From Naumannella cuiyingiana (GTDB lineage: Bacteria > Actinomycetota > Actinomycetes > Propionibacteriales > Propionibacteriaceae), in NCBI RefSeq assembly GCF_013408305.1, contig NZ_JACBZS010000001.1, forward strand, positions 2,418,001 to 2,482,000: a stretch of 64,000 nt of DNA. The letters are read 5' to 3'. The notes beneath the pieces were generated by a model. That model was not told the origin of the DNA. It was given only the letters and a program-made list of their open reading frames with translations, and made no database searches. Each line of letters starts with the position of its first letter. The first letter of the stretch is position 1. Shown piece after piece: positions 18,379-27,053 of this stretch. A program made the position numbers and the translations under genes.

Positions 18379-18407
18379 GCCGGGCCACCTCGTCGTGGCC
18401 CGGCTCT
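18376..18407. terminator. Bidirectional terminator hairpin
   Basis: A perfect 13-base inverted repeat (AGAGCCGGGCCAC and its complement) is separated by CTCGTC. It sits between the convergent UDPGP unit and mscL, so it can end transcription from both sides. There is no U-tract, as is common in high-GC actinobacteria. Confidence 0.85.
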
Positions 18408-18426
18408 CCGCCAGGGTGTCAGGTGC

Positions 18427-18783
18427 TCAGCGACCGGCCAGCAGGTCGCGGATCTCGCCGAGGAGCTTGAGCTCGTCCTCCGCGATCTCCTCCGGCTCGG
18501 GCTTGGCGGTGCGGGCCTTGTAGGCCTCGTAGGGCTTGACGATGCCGAAGTACACCACGCCGGCGATCAGCAGGAAGTTGACGGCGGCGGTCAGCAGCGG
18601 GCCGACATTGACCCCGCCGATGATGACGGACGAGAACTCGGGCGTCCCGATGATGAGCCCGATCAGGTCCATGACGACCGTGGTGAATGCGGTGACGACC
18701 GCGCCAAATGCGGAGGCCATGATGAATGCGACGGCAAGCTCGATGAGATTGCCCTGCATCAAGAAGTCCTTGAAACCCTTCAT
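18427..18783 (-). CDS. mscL: Large-conductance mechanosensitive channel
   Basis: This 118-residue inner-membrane channel opens under osmotic downshock. The MscL signature is clear: an amphipathic N-terminal helix MKGFKDFLMQGNLIELAVAF, first transmembrane helix AFIMASAFGAVVTAF, second helix LLTAAVNFLLIAGVVYFGIV, and a charged C-terminal helix EIAEDELKLLGEIRDLLA. ATG 18783 is the canonical start. It is intact and of family-typical length. Confidence 0.95.
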   Translation of the reverse strand: MKGFKDFLMQGNLIELAVAFIMASAFGAVVTAFTTVVMDLIGLIIGTPEFSSVIIGGVNVGPLLTAAVNFLLIAGVVYFGIVKPYEAYKARTAKPEPEEIAEDELKLLGEIRDLLAGR

Positions 18784-18917
18784 GGGCCGTTTACTCCTGT
18801 TCTTTCGGTTCGCAGTGCCCTGGACAGGGCCCTTGGGGGGCTGCGCTGGAAAGACGTTAGCAGCAGCGCGCGCGGATCTGCCCGAGGCGGCGCGGTGCCG
18901 CCGCCACGCTCGTGCGC

Positions 18918-19541
18918 TCAGCGCAACACCACCGCGATCGGCCCCGCCGCAGCCGCCTCCGCCAGGGTCAGCGCGGCGTCTGCGTCCACCTCCACCAGGA
19001 CCATCGAGGCGCCCGAGCCCGACGGGGCCAGGCCGCCGCCGCTCTCCTCGGCAGTCGGCACCGCCACCAGCCTGACCCCGTCGGCGAGGACGGCGTACCG
19101 CCCCTCGGCACCCGCGCCCAGCAGGTCGATCCGGTCGCCCGGCCGGAGCAGCGCGATCAGGTCCGGGTCGGCCACCCGGACCGGCGCGATGACCATCCCC
19201 GGCGCCAGCGCCCCGGAGCGGTCGGCGACCACCGCCACCGCGGTGAGCGGGCTGCCGCTGGTCACCGGTGCTGCGAGGGTACGCCCGATCACCGCGCTCG
19301 GGTCGGTGATCGCCTCGGCCGGCACCAGCTCGGCCGGCCAGCGGGCCACCCGGACATCCCCGGGCGCCACCGGCTGCCCGCCCCGCAGGGTCGCCGCCGC
19401 GACCACGACCGGAGCGCGCGGTGCCTCGGGCGGTCTCAGGGCCGCGGCCAGGGCGAGCACGGCGACCACCGCACAGACCGCGGCCACGGCGCGGCGGTGC
19501 CAGGACAGGGTCTTGCGGACGGCGCGGAACCAGGAGGGCAT
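18918..19541 (-). CDS. SAF-domain protein, CpaB/RcpC-like
   Basis: This 207-residue protein has one N-terminal membrane helix (RAVAAVCAVVAVLALAAAL) followed by a periplasm/wall-side SAF domain (VVVAAATLRGGQPVAPGDV, GRTLAAPVTSGSPLT) and an RcpC-like beta domain. This is the layout of Flp pilus assembly protein CpaB. No other Flp/Tad pilus genes are visible nearby, so it either serves a locus elsewhere or has a different role. An FmdB-family gene lies directly upstream on the same strand. Confidence 0.82.
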   Translation of the reverse strand: MPSWFRAVRKTLSWHRRAVAAVCAVVAVLALAAALRPPEAPRAPVVVAAATLRGGQPVAPGDVRVARWPAELVPAEAITDPSAVIGRTLAAPVTSGSPLTAVAVVADRSGALAPGMVIAPVRVADPDLIALLRPGDRIDLLGAGAEGRYAVLADGVRLVAVPTAEESGGGLAPSGSGASMVLVEVDADAALTLAEAAAAGPIAVVLR

Positions 19542-19625
19542 GACACCACGATGCTGAATTCTCCGCGCCGATGCGCGGGTTCACCCCGGTTGTCCACAGG
19601 CCAGTTCAGATCAGGCCAATTCAGA

Positions 19626-19955
19626 TCAACTTCCGGTCGACGTCGCCGACCCGGCCTTCTTCTCGCCCGAGCCGGACGTCGCCGACTTGTCCGAGCCGCC
19701 CGACGAACCCGAGCTGCCCGACGAACCGGACCCGCCCGAGGACCCGGAGGACGAGCCGCCCGAGGAGTTCGAGGACTTCGACCGGCTGTCGGTCTTGTAG
19801 AACCCCGAGCCCTTGAACACCACGCCGACCGCGTTGTACACCTTGCGCAGCGGGCCGCCGCACTCGGGACACTCGGTGAGCGCCGGGTCGGTGAACTTCT
19901 GCACGGCCTCGAGATCGTGGCCGCACTGATTGCAGCGGTACTGATAGGTGGGCAT
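19626..19955 (-). CDS. FmdB-family zinc ribbon protein
   Basis: This 109-residue protein begins MPTYQYRCNQCGHDLEAVQK, with a second cysteine pair CPECGGPLRKVYN, making a four-cysteine zinc ribbon. The C-terminal half is low-complexity Ser/Gly/Ser-Lys (repeats of GSSGSSG), which is common in actinobacterial members. The role is presumed regulatory but unproven. It is divergent from the acylase gene and shares the 86-base gap with it. Confidence 0.9.
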   Translation of the reverse strand: MPTYQYRCNQCGHDLEAVQKFTDPALTECPECGGPLRKVYNAVGVVFKGSGFYKTDSRSKSSNSSGGSSSGSSGGSGSSGSSGSSGGSDKSATSGSGEKKAGSATSTGS

Positions 19956-20041
19956 CGGTTCTCGTTCTGTGTCGGGCGGGCGGCCGGGGACGGGCACGCT
20001 GGCACTCAAGCGTACCGACTGCCAATAGTATCGTCTGCTCG

Positions 20042-22573
20042 GTGCGGATGCTTCCACGATGGCTCGTCGTCGCCCTCGGCATCATTGCCCTGTTCGCGAT
20101 CGCGCTGACCAGCCTGGCCACGGTGACCGTCCGCGAGGCGTTCCCGCGGACCGAGGGCGAGGTGTCCAGCAGCGCCATCAGCGGCCGCGTCGACATCGTC
20201 CGCGACGAGCTCGGCATCCCGCAGATCTACGCCGACACGCCGGAGGATCTGTTCGCCGCGCAGGGCTATGTGGCCGCCCAGGAGCGGTTCTTCGAGATGG
20301 ACTTCCGGCGCCACGTCACCGCCGGCCGCCTCGCCGAGCTGTTCGGACCCGAGCAGGTCGAGACCGATGCGTTCATCCGGACCATGGGCTGGCGCCGCGT
20401 GGCCCAGGCCGAGCTGGGCATGTTGTCCCCGACGTCGCAGCGCTACCTGGAGGCCTACACCGCCGGCGTCAACGACTGGATGGCCGGCCGGGCCACCGAG
20501 CAGATGTCGGTGGAGTACGCCATCCTCGGGCTGACGGGCCTGCGCTACCGGCCCGAGCCGTGGACCTCGGTGGATTCGCTGGCCTGGCTGAAGGCGATGG
20601 CGTGGTCGCTGGACGGCAACAACGAGCTCGAGGTCGAGCGCGCAACCTTGCTCAAGACGCTGCCCGCCGATCAGGTTGACCGGCTGTTCCCGCCCCAGGA
20701 TCCAGACATCGCCCCGATCGTCACCGACGGGGCGGTCAGCGGCGGGGCGTTCCGGCCGGGCGACCGGGCGGCCAACCGGCGCGAGCTGGACGGGTTGCCG
20801 GCGCCCGCCCAGGACGCCATCGGGCGGGCCGGCCGGCTCGGCCAGGCGGTGCCGGGACTGCTCGGCGAGACCGGCGACGGCGGCGCCGGCTCGAACTCGT
20901 GGGTCGTCTCCGGCGAGCACACCGCGAGCGGTCGGCCGATCCTGTCCAATGACCCCCACCTCGGGACGTCGATCCCGTCACCGTTCATGCAGGTCGGGCT
21001 GCACTGTCGCGCGGTGGGACCGGCCTGCCCCTACGACGTGTCGGGCTTCGCCTTCGCCGGCGTACCGGGCGTGATCATCGGGCACAACGCCCGGATCGCC
21101 TGGGGCCTGACCACCCCCAACCTGGACACCCAGGACCTGGTCGTCGAGCGGATCCGGAACGGGCGCGTGGTGAGCGCCGCCGGTGCCGAGGACCTGCAGG
21201 TCCGCACCGAGGAGATCCGGGTCCGCGGCGAGGAGCGGCCGCGGCCCCTGCAGGTGCGCGTCGGACCGCGCGGGCCGCTGATCTCCGATGTGGATGCCCA
21301 ACTCGCCGCGCTGCCCGAGCCGGAGAGTGCCGGCGGCGACGAGTCCGGGGACGAGTACGCCGTCGCGCTGAACTGGACCGCGCTGCGGCCGACGCCCTCG
21401 ATCGATGCGGTCTTCGCCCTCAACCGGGCCGGCAATTTCGACGAGTTCCGCGATGCCGCCGCCATGCTGCGCAGCCCGGCGCAGAACCTGATCTATGCCG
21501 ATGTCGACGGCAACATCGGCTACCAGCTTCCGGGCGATGTGCCGATCCGCGACGGCTATGACGGCAGTCAGCCGACGCTCGGCTGGACCCGGCGCACCGG
21601 CTGGACGGGGATGGTGCCGTTTGCCGAACTGCCCTATGCCTACAACCCGCCCAGCGGCCGGATCGTCGCCGCCAACCAGAGCGTCGTCGAGCCGTACCCG
21701 CGTCCGCTCCAGGCCGGGCAGTCCTACGGCTGGCGCAGCCAGGCGATCTCGGACCGGCTGGCGGGCCAGCCGCGGATCGATCTCGACTTCGCCCAGTCGC
21801 TGTTCACCGACGAGAGCTTCCGGCTGACCGAGCCGCTGCTGCCGCTGCTGCGCGACAGCTATCTCGCCGATCCGTGGGTACGCGAGGCCCGCGACCTGCT
21901 GCGGACCTGGGACGGGCAGATGGCGGCCGACTCCGCCGGTGCGGCGTACTTCGCCCTGACCGTGCGCGCCATGATCACGCTGACCTTCGACGACGAGTTG
22001 CCGCCGGAGCTGCGGGCCTCCGGCGGCGACCGCCGCTATGCCGCGCTGGCCGAGTTGCTGAAGCACCCCGACGACCCCTGGTGGGACGACGTGAACACCC
22101 CCCAGCGCGAACGCCGCGACGACATCATCGCCCGCGCGCTCCTCCGGGCCCGCAAGGAGGGGGTGGTACTGATGTCCAACGACATCGACACCTGGCGTTG
22201 GGGCCGACTGCACACGATCGGGCTGCGGCACCAGACGCTCGGTTCGAGCGGGGTCGCGCCGGTGGAGCGGCTGTTCAACCCCGACCCGGCGCCGGTCGGT
22301 GGCGGGTCGGCGATCGTGGAGGCCTGGGGCTGGGACGCCACCAGCGACAACTTCCGGGTCACCGCGGGTCCGGCGATGCGGATGCTGGTCGACCTGTCGG
22401 ACCTGGACAACTCGCGCTGGGTGAACCAGTCCGGGACGTCGGGACATGCCGGCCACGAGAACTACGACGATCAGTTCGAGCTGATGATCACCAATCGGTT
22501 GCAGCCGTTCCCGTTCAGCGTCGGCGCGGTCGATGCTGCCGCCACCCGCCGGATGTGGCTGATCCCGCGCTAG
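20042..22573 (+). CDS. Penicillin acylase family (Ntn-hydrolase) protein
   Basis: This 843-residue precursor has an N-terminal membrane anchor or signal (LPRWLVVALGIIALFAIALT), an alpha subunit region and an autocleavage site GAGSNSWVVSG. The serine near residue 284 would become the N-terminal nucleophile of the beta subunit. SNDPHLG and the NYDDQFELM motif near the C-terminus are family features. Substrates in this family include beta-lactams, acyl-homoserine lactones and other amides, and cannot be told apart here. AATAGTAT about 12-19 bases upstream of the GTG suggests a leaderless start; ATG 20048 is an alternative. Confidence 0.9.
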   Translation: MRMLPRWLVVALGIIALFAIALTSLATVTVREAFPRTEGEVSSSAISGRVDIVRDELGIPQIYADTPEDLFAAQGYVAAQERFFEMDFRRHVTAGRLAELFGPEQVETDAFIRTMGWRRVAQAELGMLSPTSQRYLEAYTAGVNDWMAGRATEQMSVEYAILGLTGLRYRPEPWTSVDSLAWLKAMAWSLDGNNELEVERATLLKTLPADQVDRLFPPQDPDIAPIVTDGAVSGGAFRPGDRAANRRELDGLPAPAQDAIGRAGRLGQAVPGLLGETGDGGAGSNSWVVSGEHTASGRPILSNDPHLGTSIPSPFMQVGLHCRAVGPACPYDVSGFAFAGVPGVIIGHNARIAWGLTTPNLDTQDLVVERIRNGRVVSAAGAEDLQVRTEEIRVRGEERPRPLQVRVGPRGPLISDVDAQLAALPEPESAGGDESGDEYAVALNWTALRPTPSIDAVFALNRAGNFDEFRDAAAMLRSPAQNLIYADVDGNIGYQLPGDVPIRDGYDGSQPTLGWTRRTGWTGMVPFAELPYAYNPPSGRIVAANQSVVEPYPRPLQAGQSYGWRSQAISDRLAGQPRIDLDFAQSLFTDESFRLTEPLLPLLRDSYLADPWVREARDLLRTWDGQMAADSAGAAYFALTVRAMITLTFDDELPPELRASGGDRRYAALAELLKHPDDPWWDDVNTPQRERRDDIIARALLRARKEGVVLMSNDIDTWRWGRLHTIGLRHQTLGSSGVAPVERLFNPDPAPVGGGSAIVEAWGWDATSDNFRVTAGPAMRMLVDLSDLDNSRWVNQSGTSGHAGHENYDDQFELMITNRLQPFPFSVGAVDAAATRRMWLIPR

Positions 22574-22580
22574 CCCGGTC

Positions 22581-23240
22581 CTAGCCCCTCGTCGCGATCG
22601 CGCGTTCCTCGGTGATGATCACGTCGATGCGCTCGTCGGTGGGTTCGGTGGGCAGGGAGTCCAACACCTCGTCCTCGTTCAACAACAGCACGGTCGCCGC
22701 GGCCGGGTCGGCCCAGGGCAGTGCCCGGTCGTACCAGCCGCCACCGGTGCCGAGCCGCTCGCCGGCAGGCGTGCCCGCCAGCCCCGGGCAGATGATCACC
22801 TCGGCACGTCCGAGGATCGGCGGGCTGAGCGCCGGCGTGCTCGGCTGCAGGATCCCGTGCGGTCCGGTGGTCAGCTCGTCCGGCCCGGCGTACCAGGCCC
22901 AGCGCGGATTCGGCAGCCGCCCGGGCGCGCCGCCGCGGCGCCCGCCCGTGGTGTCGATCGGCGGCGGCGCCGCATCGAAGGCCGGCAGGAGCACCCGGGC
23001 CCCCGCGGCCTGCAGCAGCGCGATGATCGCCAGGGTCCCCGGCTCGCCCGGGCGCGACAGGTAGCACGCGGCGGTCAGCTCCGAGTGCAGCCGCGGGCCG
23101 AGGAACTCCGCCACCAGCCGCGTCCGGGCCTCGTCGGCGGCCGCCGCCTCGTCGGCGTCGCGTACCGAGCGGCGCAGTCCGATCGCCTCACGCAGTCGCT
23201 GCTTGGTCTCGGCGATGGCTGCCCGGAGCTCTTCGTCCAC
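22581..23240 (-). CDS. 5-formyltetrahydrofolate cyclo-ligase
   Basis: This 219-residue enzyme converts 5-formyl-THF to 5,10-methenyl-THF with ATP. The basic N-terminal helix (ETKQRLREAIGLRRS) and the C-terminal GLAGTPAGERLGTGGGWYDR match the family, the latter being the folate/ATP loop. The GTG start at 23240 faces moeA across an 18-base gap, so the divergent promoters must overlap. Confidence 0.92.
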   Translation of the reverse strand: MDEELRAAIAETKQRLREAIGLRRSVRDADEAAAADEARTRLVAEFLGPRLHSELTAACYLSRPGEPGTLAIIALLQAAGARVLLPAFDAAPPPIDTTGGRRGGAPGRLPNPRWAWYAGPDELTTGPHGILQPSTPALSPPILGRAEVIICPGLAGTPAGERLGTGGGWYDRALPWADPAAATVLLLNEDEVLDSLPTEPTDERIDVIITEERAIATRG

Positions 23241-23258
23241 TGGCCTATCGTAAGGACC

Positions 23259-24593
23259 ATGCCATTGTTCGGCCGACGCAAGAAGCAGACCGAGGTCGCC
23301 GAGCAGCCCGAGCCCGAGGCTCCGCGGCTGCCCGACCCGCCCGCTCCCTCCATCAACGGACTGCGCAGCATGCAGGACCATCGCGACTATCTGCTGTCGT
23401 TGGTCGAACCGTTGCCGCCGTTCGGCCAGAACCTGATCGAGGCCCAGGGCCTCAGCCTGTGCGAGGACATCGTCTCCCACATCGACCTGCCGGGTTTCGA
23501 CAACTCCGCCATGGACGGGTACGCCGTGCGCTGCGCCGACGTGGCCGAGGCGGCCGAGGACAACCCGGTCGACCTGCCGGTGGTGGGCGAGATCGCCGCC
23601 GGCGACGGGGACCTGCCGCCGCTCGCCGCGGGCACGGTGGTCAAGATCATGACCGGCGCGCCGGTCCCGGACGGCGCCGAGGCGGTCATCCCCTACGAGG
23701 GGACCAACCGGGGCAGCGAGACCGTGCGGATCTTCGCCCCGGGTCAGCCCGGGCTGAACATCCGCCGCCGCGGCGAGGACGTCACCGCCGGCACGCTGCT
23801 GTTGAACGAGGGCGACCTGGTCGCGCCGCGCAATGTCGGCCTGATGGCCGGCGTCGGGATCGACAAGGTGTTGGCCCGGCCGCGGCCGAGGGTGGTGGTC
23901 ATCTCCACCGGCTCCGAACTGGTCCAGCCGGGCAATCCGCTGACCGGCGGCGGGCAGATCTATGACTCGAACTCCTATCTGCTGGCCGCCGCCGCCAAGG
24001 CCGCCGGGGCGCAGGTCTACCGCGTCGGGCTGGTCAGCGACGACCCCGACGAGATCAAGCAGACCATCTCCGACCAACTCGTCCGGGCCGACCTGCTGGT
24101 CAGCTCCGGCGGGGTGAGCCAGGGCGACTACGACCTGGTCAAGTCGGTGCTGCCGGAGCTGGGATTGACCGACTTCACCGAGGTCGCGATGCAGCCGGGC
24201 AAACCGCAGGGCTTCGGGCTGATCGGCGAGCACCCCGACGACCGGGTGCCGATGATCATGGTGCCCGGCAATCCGGTCAGCGCTTTCGTCTCCTTCGAGG
24301 CCTTCGTCCGCCCGGTGATCCGCAAGCTGATGGGCGTCGAGCCCTATGTCCGCCCGTCGGAGCGGGCCTTCGCGACCAAGGCGATCCGTTCGGTCAAAGG
24401 CAAGCTGCAGCTCGCCCGCGGGATCGTCACCGCCGACGCCGGCGGGCGGCGTACCGTCGAACTCGTCGGTGGGCACGGATCGCACCTGATGGGCGACCTG
24501 GCGCGGGCGAACGCGCTGGTCCTGCTCGGCCCGGAGACCGAGGTCGTGCCAGCCGGGCAGCCGGTGGCGGTGTGGATGCTCGCCGATGGCTGA
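23259..24593 (+). CDS. moeA: Molybdopterin molybdenumtransferase
   Basis: This 444-residue enzyme inserts molybdenum into adenylylated molybdopterin. A lysine-rich 35-residue N-terminal extension precedes the MoeA core: FDNSAMDGYAVR, MTGAPVPDGAEAVIPYE, then the MoCF-binding fold (STGSELV, YDSNSYLL, SSGGVSQGDYD, PGNPVSAFVSFE) and a beta-barrel C-terminal domain. Its end overlaps moaC by eight bases, making a moeA-moaC-mog operon. Confidence 0.95.
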   Translation: MPLFGRRKKQTEVAEQPEPEAPRLPDPPAPSINGLRSMQDHRDYLLSLVEPLPPFGQNLIEAQGLSLCEDIVSHIDLPGFDNSAMDGYAVRCADVAEAAEDNPVDLPVVGEIAAGDGDLPPLAAGTVVKIMTGAPVPDGAEAVIPYEGTNRGSETVRIFAPGQPGLNIRRRGEDVTAGTLLLNEGDLVAPRNVGLMAGVGIDKVLARPRPRVVVISTGSELVQPGNPLTGGGQIYDSNSYLLAAAAKAAGAQVYRVGLVSDDPDEIKQTISDQLVRADLLVSSGGVSQGDYDLVKSVLPELGLTDFTEVAMQPGKPQGFGLIGEHPDDRVPMIMVPGNPVSAFVSFEAFVRPVIRKLMGVEPYVRPSERAFATKAIRSVKGKLQLARGIVTADAGGRRTVELVGGHGSHLMGDLARANALVLLGPETEVVPAGQPVAVWMLADG

Positions 24594-25089
24594 GCGGCCG
24601 GTCGAGCGCGCGGGGGACGCGACGCTGACCCACCTGAACGACGCCGGCGAGGCGCGGATGGTCGACGTCTCCGACAAGCCGGCCACCGCGCGGGAGGCGA
24701 CCGCGCGCGGTTTCGTCCGGCTGAGCGCCGAGTGCGTGGCGCTGCTGCGTTCGGGCGGCGTACCGAAGGGCGATGCCCTGGCGGTCGCCCGGATCGCCGG
24801 CATCATGGCCGCCAAGAAGACGCCCGAGCTGATCCCGCTGTGCCACCCGCTGCCGCTCACCGGCACGGACGTCACCGCCGAGGTGACCGACGACGGCGCC
24901 GAGATCGTCGCCCGGGTGCGCACCCTCGGGCCGACCGGAGTCGAGATGGAGGCCCTGACGGCGGTGTCCGTGGCCTGTTGTGCGCTGATAGACATGATCA
25001 AGGCCGTGGACCGACTCGCTAGGATCGAGCGCGTCGAGGTGGCGGCCAAGTCGGGCGGTCGCAGCGGCGACTGGAAGCGGGAGGACTGA
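24586..25089 (+). CDS. moaC: Cyclic pyranopterin monophosphate synthase accessory protein MoaC
   Basis: This 167-residue protein catalyses formation of cyclic pyranopterin monophosphate in molybdenum cofactor synthesis. It shows AGIMAAKKTPELIPLCHPLPLTG with the active-site lysines and histidine, and GVEMEALTAVSVACC in the second conserved block. It overlaps moeA by eight bases and mog by one base. Confidence 0.96.
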   Translation: MAERPVERAGDATLTHLNDAGEARMVDVSDKPATAREATARGFVRLSAECVALLRSGGVPKGDALAVARIAGIMAAKKTPELIPLCHPLPLTGTDVTAEVTDDGAEIVARVRTLGPTGVEMEALTAVSVACCALIDMIKAVDRLARIERVEVAAKSGGRSGDWKRED

Positions 25090-25583
25090 TGGTCACGGAC
25101 CTGGGCAGGGCGATGGTGATCACCGTCTCGACCCGAGCGGCGGCCGGGGAGTACACCGACGAGACCGGTCCGGTGATTGCCCAGAGGCTGAAGGTGTGGG
25201 GTTTCAACGTCTATCCCGGGGTGATCGTGCCCGACGGCGAGGGGGTCGGTGCGGCGCTGCAGGCGGCGATCGCCTCGGAGCTGTCGCTGATCGTGACCAC
25301 CGGCGGGACCGGCCTGTCCCCGACCGACCGCACCCCCGAGGCGACGGCGCCGCTGCTGGACATCCAGTTGCCGTGGCTGCCGGAGCTGTTCGTCCGCCGC
25401 GGGCTCGACAAGGGAGTCGCCACCGCCGTGCTGACCCGCGGCGTGGCGGGCGTGGCCGGGCGTACCATGATCATCAATCTGCCGGGTTCACGCGGAGCGG
25501 TGGACGACGGGCTCGAGACGCTCGGCATGGTCGTCCCGCACGCGGTGCGCCAGTTGCGCGGCGCCGGCGACCATGAGCGCTGA
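25089..25583 (+). CDS. mog: Molybdopterin adenylyltransferase (MogA/MoaB type)
   Basis: This 164-residue MoCF-fold protein adenylylates molybdopterin before metal insertion by MoeA. It has the TTGGTGLSPTDRTPEAT signature and the NLPGSRGAVDDGLETL helix. It starts within the moaC stop and overlaps the following GNAT gene by 11 bases, so four genes are translationally linked. MogA- and MoaB-type names are both used for this clade. Confidence 0.93.
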   Translation: MVTDLGRAMVITVSTRAAAGEYTDETGPVIAQRLKVWGFNVYPGVIVPDGEGVGAALQAAIASELSLIVTTGGTGLSPTDRTPEATAPLLDIQLPWLPELFVRRGLDKGVATAVLTRGVAGVAGRTMIINLPGSRGAVDDGLETLGMVVPHAVRQLRGAGDHER

Positions 25584-26220
25584 CGCCGAGCCCTTTCCGC
25601 GTCGGCACCACTGGCCCGTCACCCTGCGCCACGGCGACGTCGTGTTGTCCCCCATCCGCCGCGCGGACCGGCGGGACTGGGACGAGGTACGCGCCCGCAA
25701 TCACGCCTGGTTGACACCGTGGGAGGCCACCGCGCCGCCGGGTTCCGGCGGCCGCGCCGGCAGCTTCGGCGAGCTGGTTCGCGCGCTGCAGGCGGCCGCC
25801 CGTCAGGGCGCCGCGCTGCCCTGGATCATCCGGTACGCCCACGACGGCCGCGACCCGGTGCTGGCGGGCCAGCTCACGGTGAACAACATCACCTGGGGCT
25901 CGGCGCTGATGGCATCGATCGGCTACTGGGTGGACGAACGCTGGGCCGGGCGCGGCATCGTGCCGGCCGCCGTCGCGCTCGCGTGCGACTACTGCTTCGA
26001 GGTGCTCGGGCTGCACAGGATCGAGATCGCGATCCGCCCTGAGAACGGAAAATCCCTGCGCGTGGTGGAAAAGCTCGCCTTCCGCCCCGAGGGTCTGCGC
26101 CCCGGTTTCCTGCACATCAACGACCAGTGGCGCGATCACCTGATCTTCGCGCTGAACTCCGACGAGGTGCCGGACGGCCTGCGGTCCCGCCTGCGCGACA
26201 CTCCGCGCCGCCTGAGCTGA
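25573..26220 (+). CDS. GNAT-family N-acetyltransferase (RimJ/RimL-like)
   Basis: This 215-residue acetyltransferase has the acetyl-CoA binding core GYWVDERWAGRGIVPAAVAL and the motif HRIEIAIRPENGKSLRVVEK typical of the ribosomal-protein alanine acetyltransferase group. It is the last gene of the molybdenum cofactor operon by overlap. Its substrate is unknown; ribosomal protein N-termini are one possibility. Confidence 0.9.
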   Translation: MSADAEPFPRRHHWPVTLRHGDVVLSPIRRADRRDWDEVRARNHAWLTPWEATAPPGSGGRAGSFGELVRALQAAARQGAALPWIIRYAHDGRDPVLAGQLTVNNITWGSALMASIGYWVDERWAGRGIVPAAVALACDYCFEVLGLHRIEIAIRPENGKSLRVVEKLAFRPEGLRPGFLHINDQWRDHLIFALNSDEVPDGLRSRLRDTPRRLS

Positions 26221-26251
26221 TCATGGCTGCCGGCGACGTAGCGTGTGCCGC

Positions 26252-27046
26252 GTGGGTACCGCCGGACTGATCTACGCCGCCATCGTCGTCGCGTGGCTGG
26301 CCTATCTCGTTCCCCAGTTCCTGCGGCGGACCAAGGTGGAGGACACCGAGCAGGCGATCCGCCCGCTGGGATCCGGGGTGCGGATGGTACGCCGCGATCA
26401 TGCCGATGACCCGGTCGCCGACGGCGCGGAGGCAGCCGGGGTGTCGACCCCGCTGACCCGACGCGCGGGCCTGCGCGAGCTGCGCGATCTCGATCAGCTC
26501 GCCGCCCGGCGCCGGCGCAATGTGTTGACCGTGCTGATGTTCGCGGTCTCGGTGGTGCTGGCGCTGTGCGTGGCCGAGGTGACGCCGTGGTGGGCGCTGG
26601 CGATCCCGGGCGGCCTGGTGATCGCGTTCTTTGCGGCGGCCCGGGTCAGCGTGGTCTTCCTGCGCCGCGATCTGGACCGGCGCCGCGAGCGGCTGCTCGG
26701 TGGCGATGAGGAGGAGACCGTCGAGGTGTCGGCCGAGCAGTTGGCGAAGCTGCGCGAGGGGGCCGCGGTCGAAGGGGTGGCGCTCGGCGTACCCGATGAT
26801 CTTGGGGGCCAGTTGTGGGACCCGCTGCCGATCACCGCGCCGACCTATGTGTCGCGGCCGGCCGGCGGTCGCTCCGTCCGGACGATCGATCTGGCCACGC
26901 CGGCGAATGCGCCGGCGGCGACCGACGCGAAGGATCGCCCGGTGACCGCCGACGAGCCGACCGAGGCGATCGAGCGTTCCGGCAGCACGCAGGTGCGCCG
27001 CGACGGCGACGAGGGCGACGAGCGCCCCCGCGCCGTCGGCGAGTGA
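26252..27046 (+). CDS. Membrane protein of unknown function
   Basis: This 264-residue protein has one N-terminal transmembrane helix (AGLIYAAIVVAWLAYLVPQF), a basic cytoplasmic region, a two-helix hairpin (VLTVLMFAVSVVLALCVAEV and WALAIPGGLVIAFFAAARV) and a long acidic/threonine-rich cytoplasmic tail. Actinobacteria often carry a protein of this layout directly after the molybdenum cofactor/GNAT genes, but no role is known. The GTG at 26252 fits a leaderless transcript (TAGCGT at 26239-26244). Confidence 0.72.
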   Translation: MGTAGLIYAAIVVAWLAYLVPQFLRRTKVEDTEQAIRPLGSGVRMVRRDHADDPVADGAEAAGVSTPLTRRAGLRELRDLDQLAARRRRNVLTVLMFAVSVVLALCVAEVTPWWALAIPGGLVIAFFAAARVSVVFLRRDLDRRRERLLGGDEEETVEVSAEQLAKLREGAAVEGVALGVPDDLGGQLWDPLPITAPTYVSRPAGGRSVRTIDLATPANAPAATDAKDRPVTADEPTEAIERSGSTQVRRDGDEGDERPRAVGE

Positions 27047-27053
27047 CCGGGGC

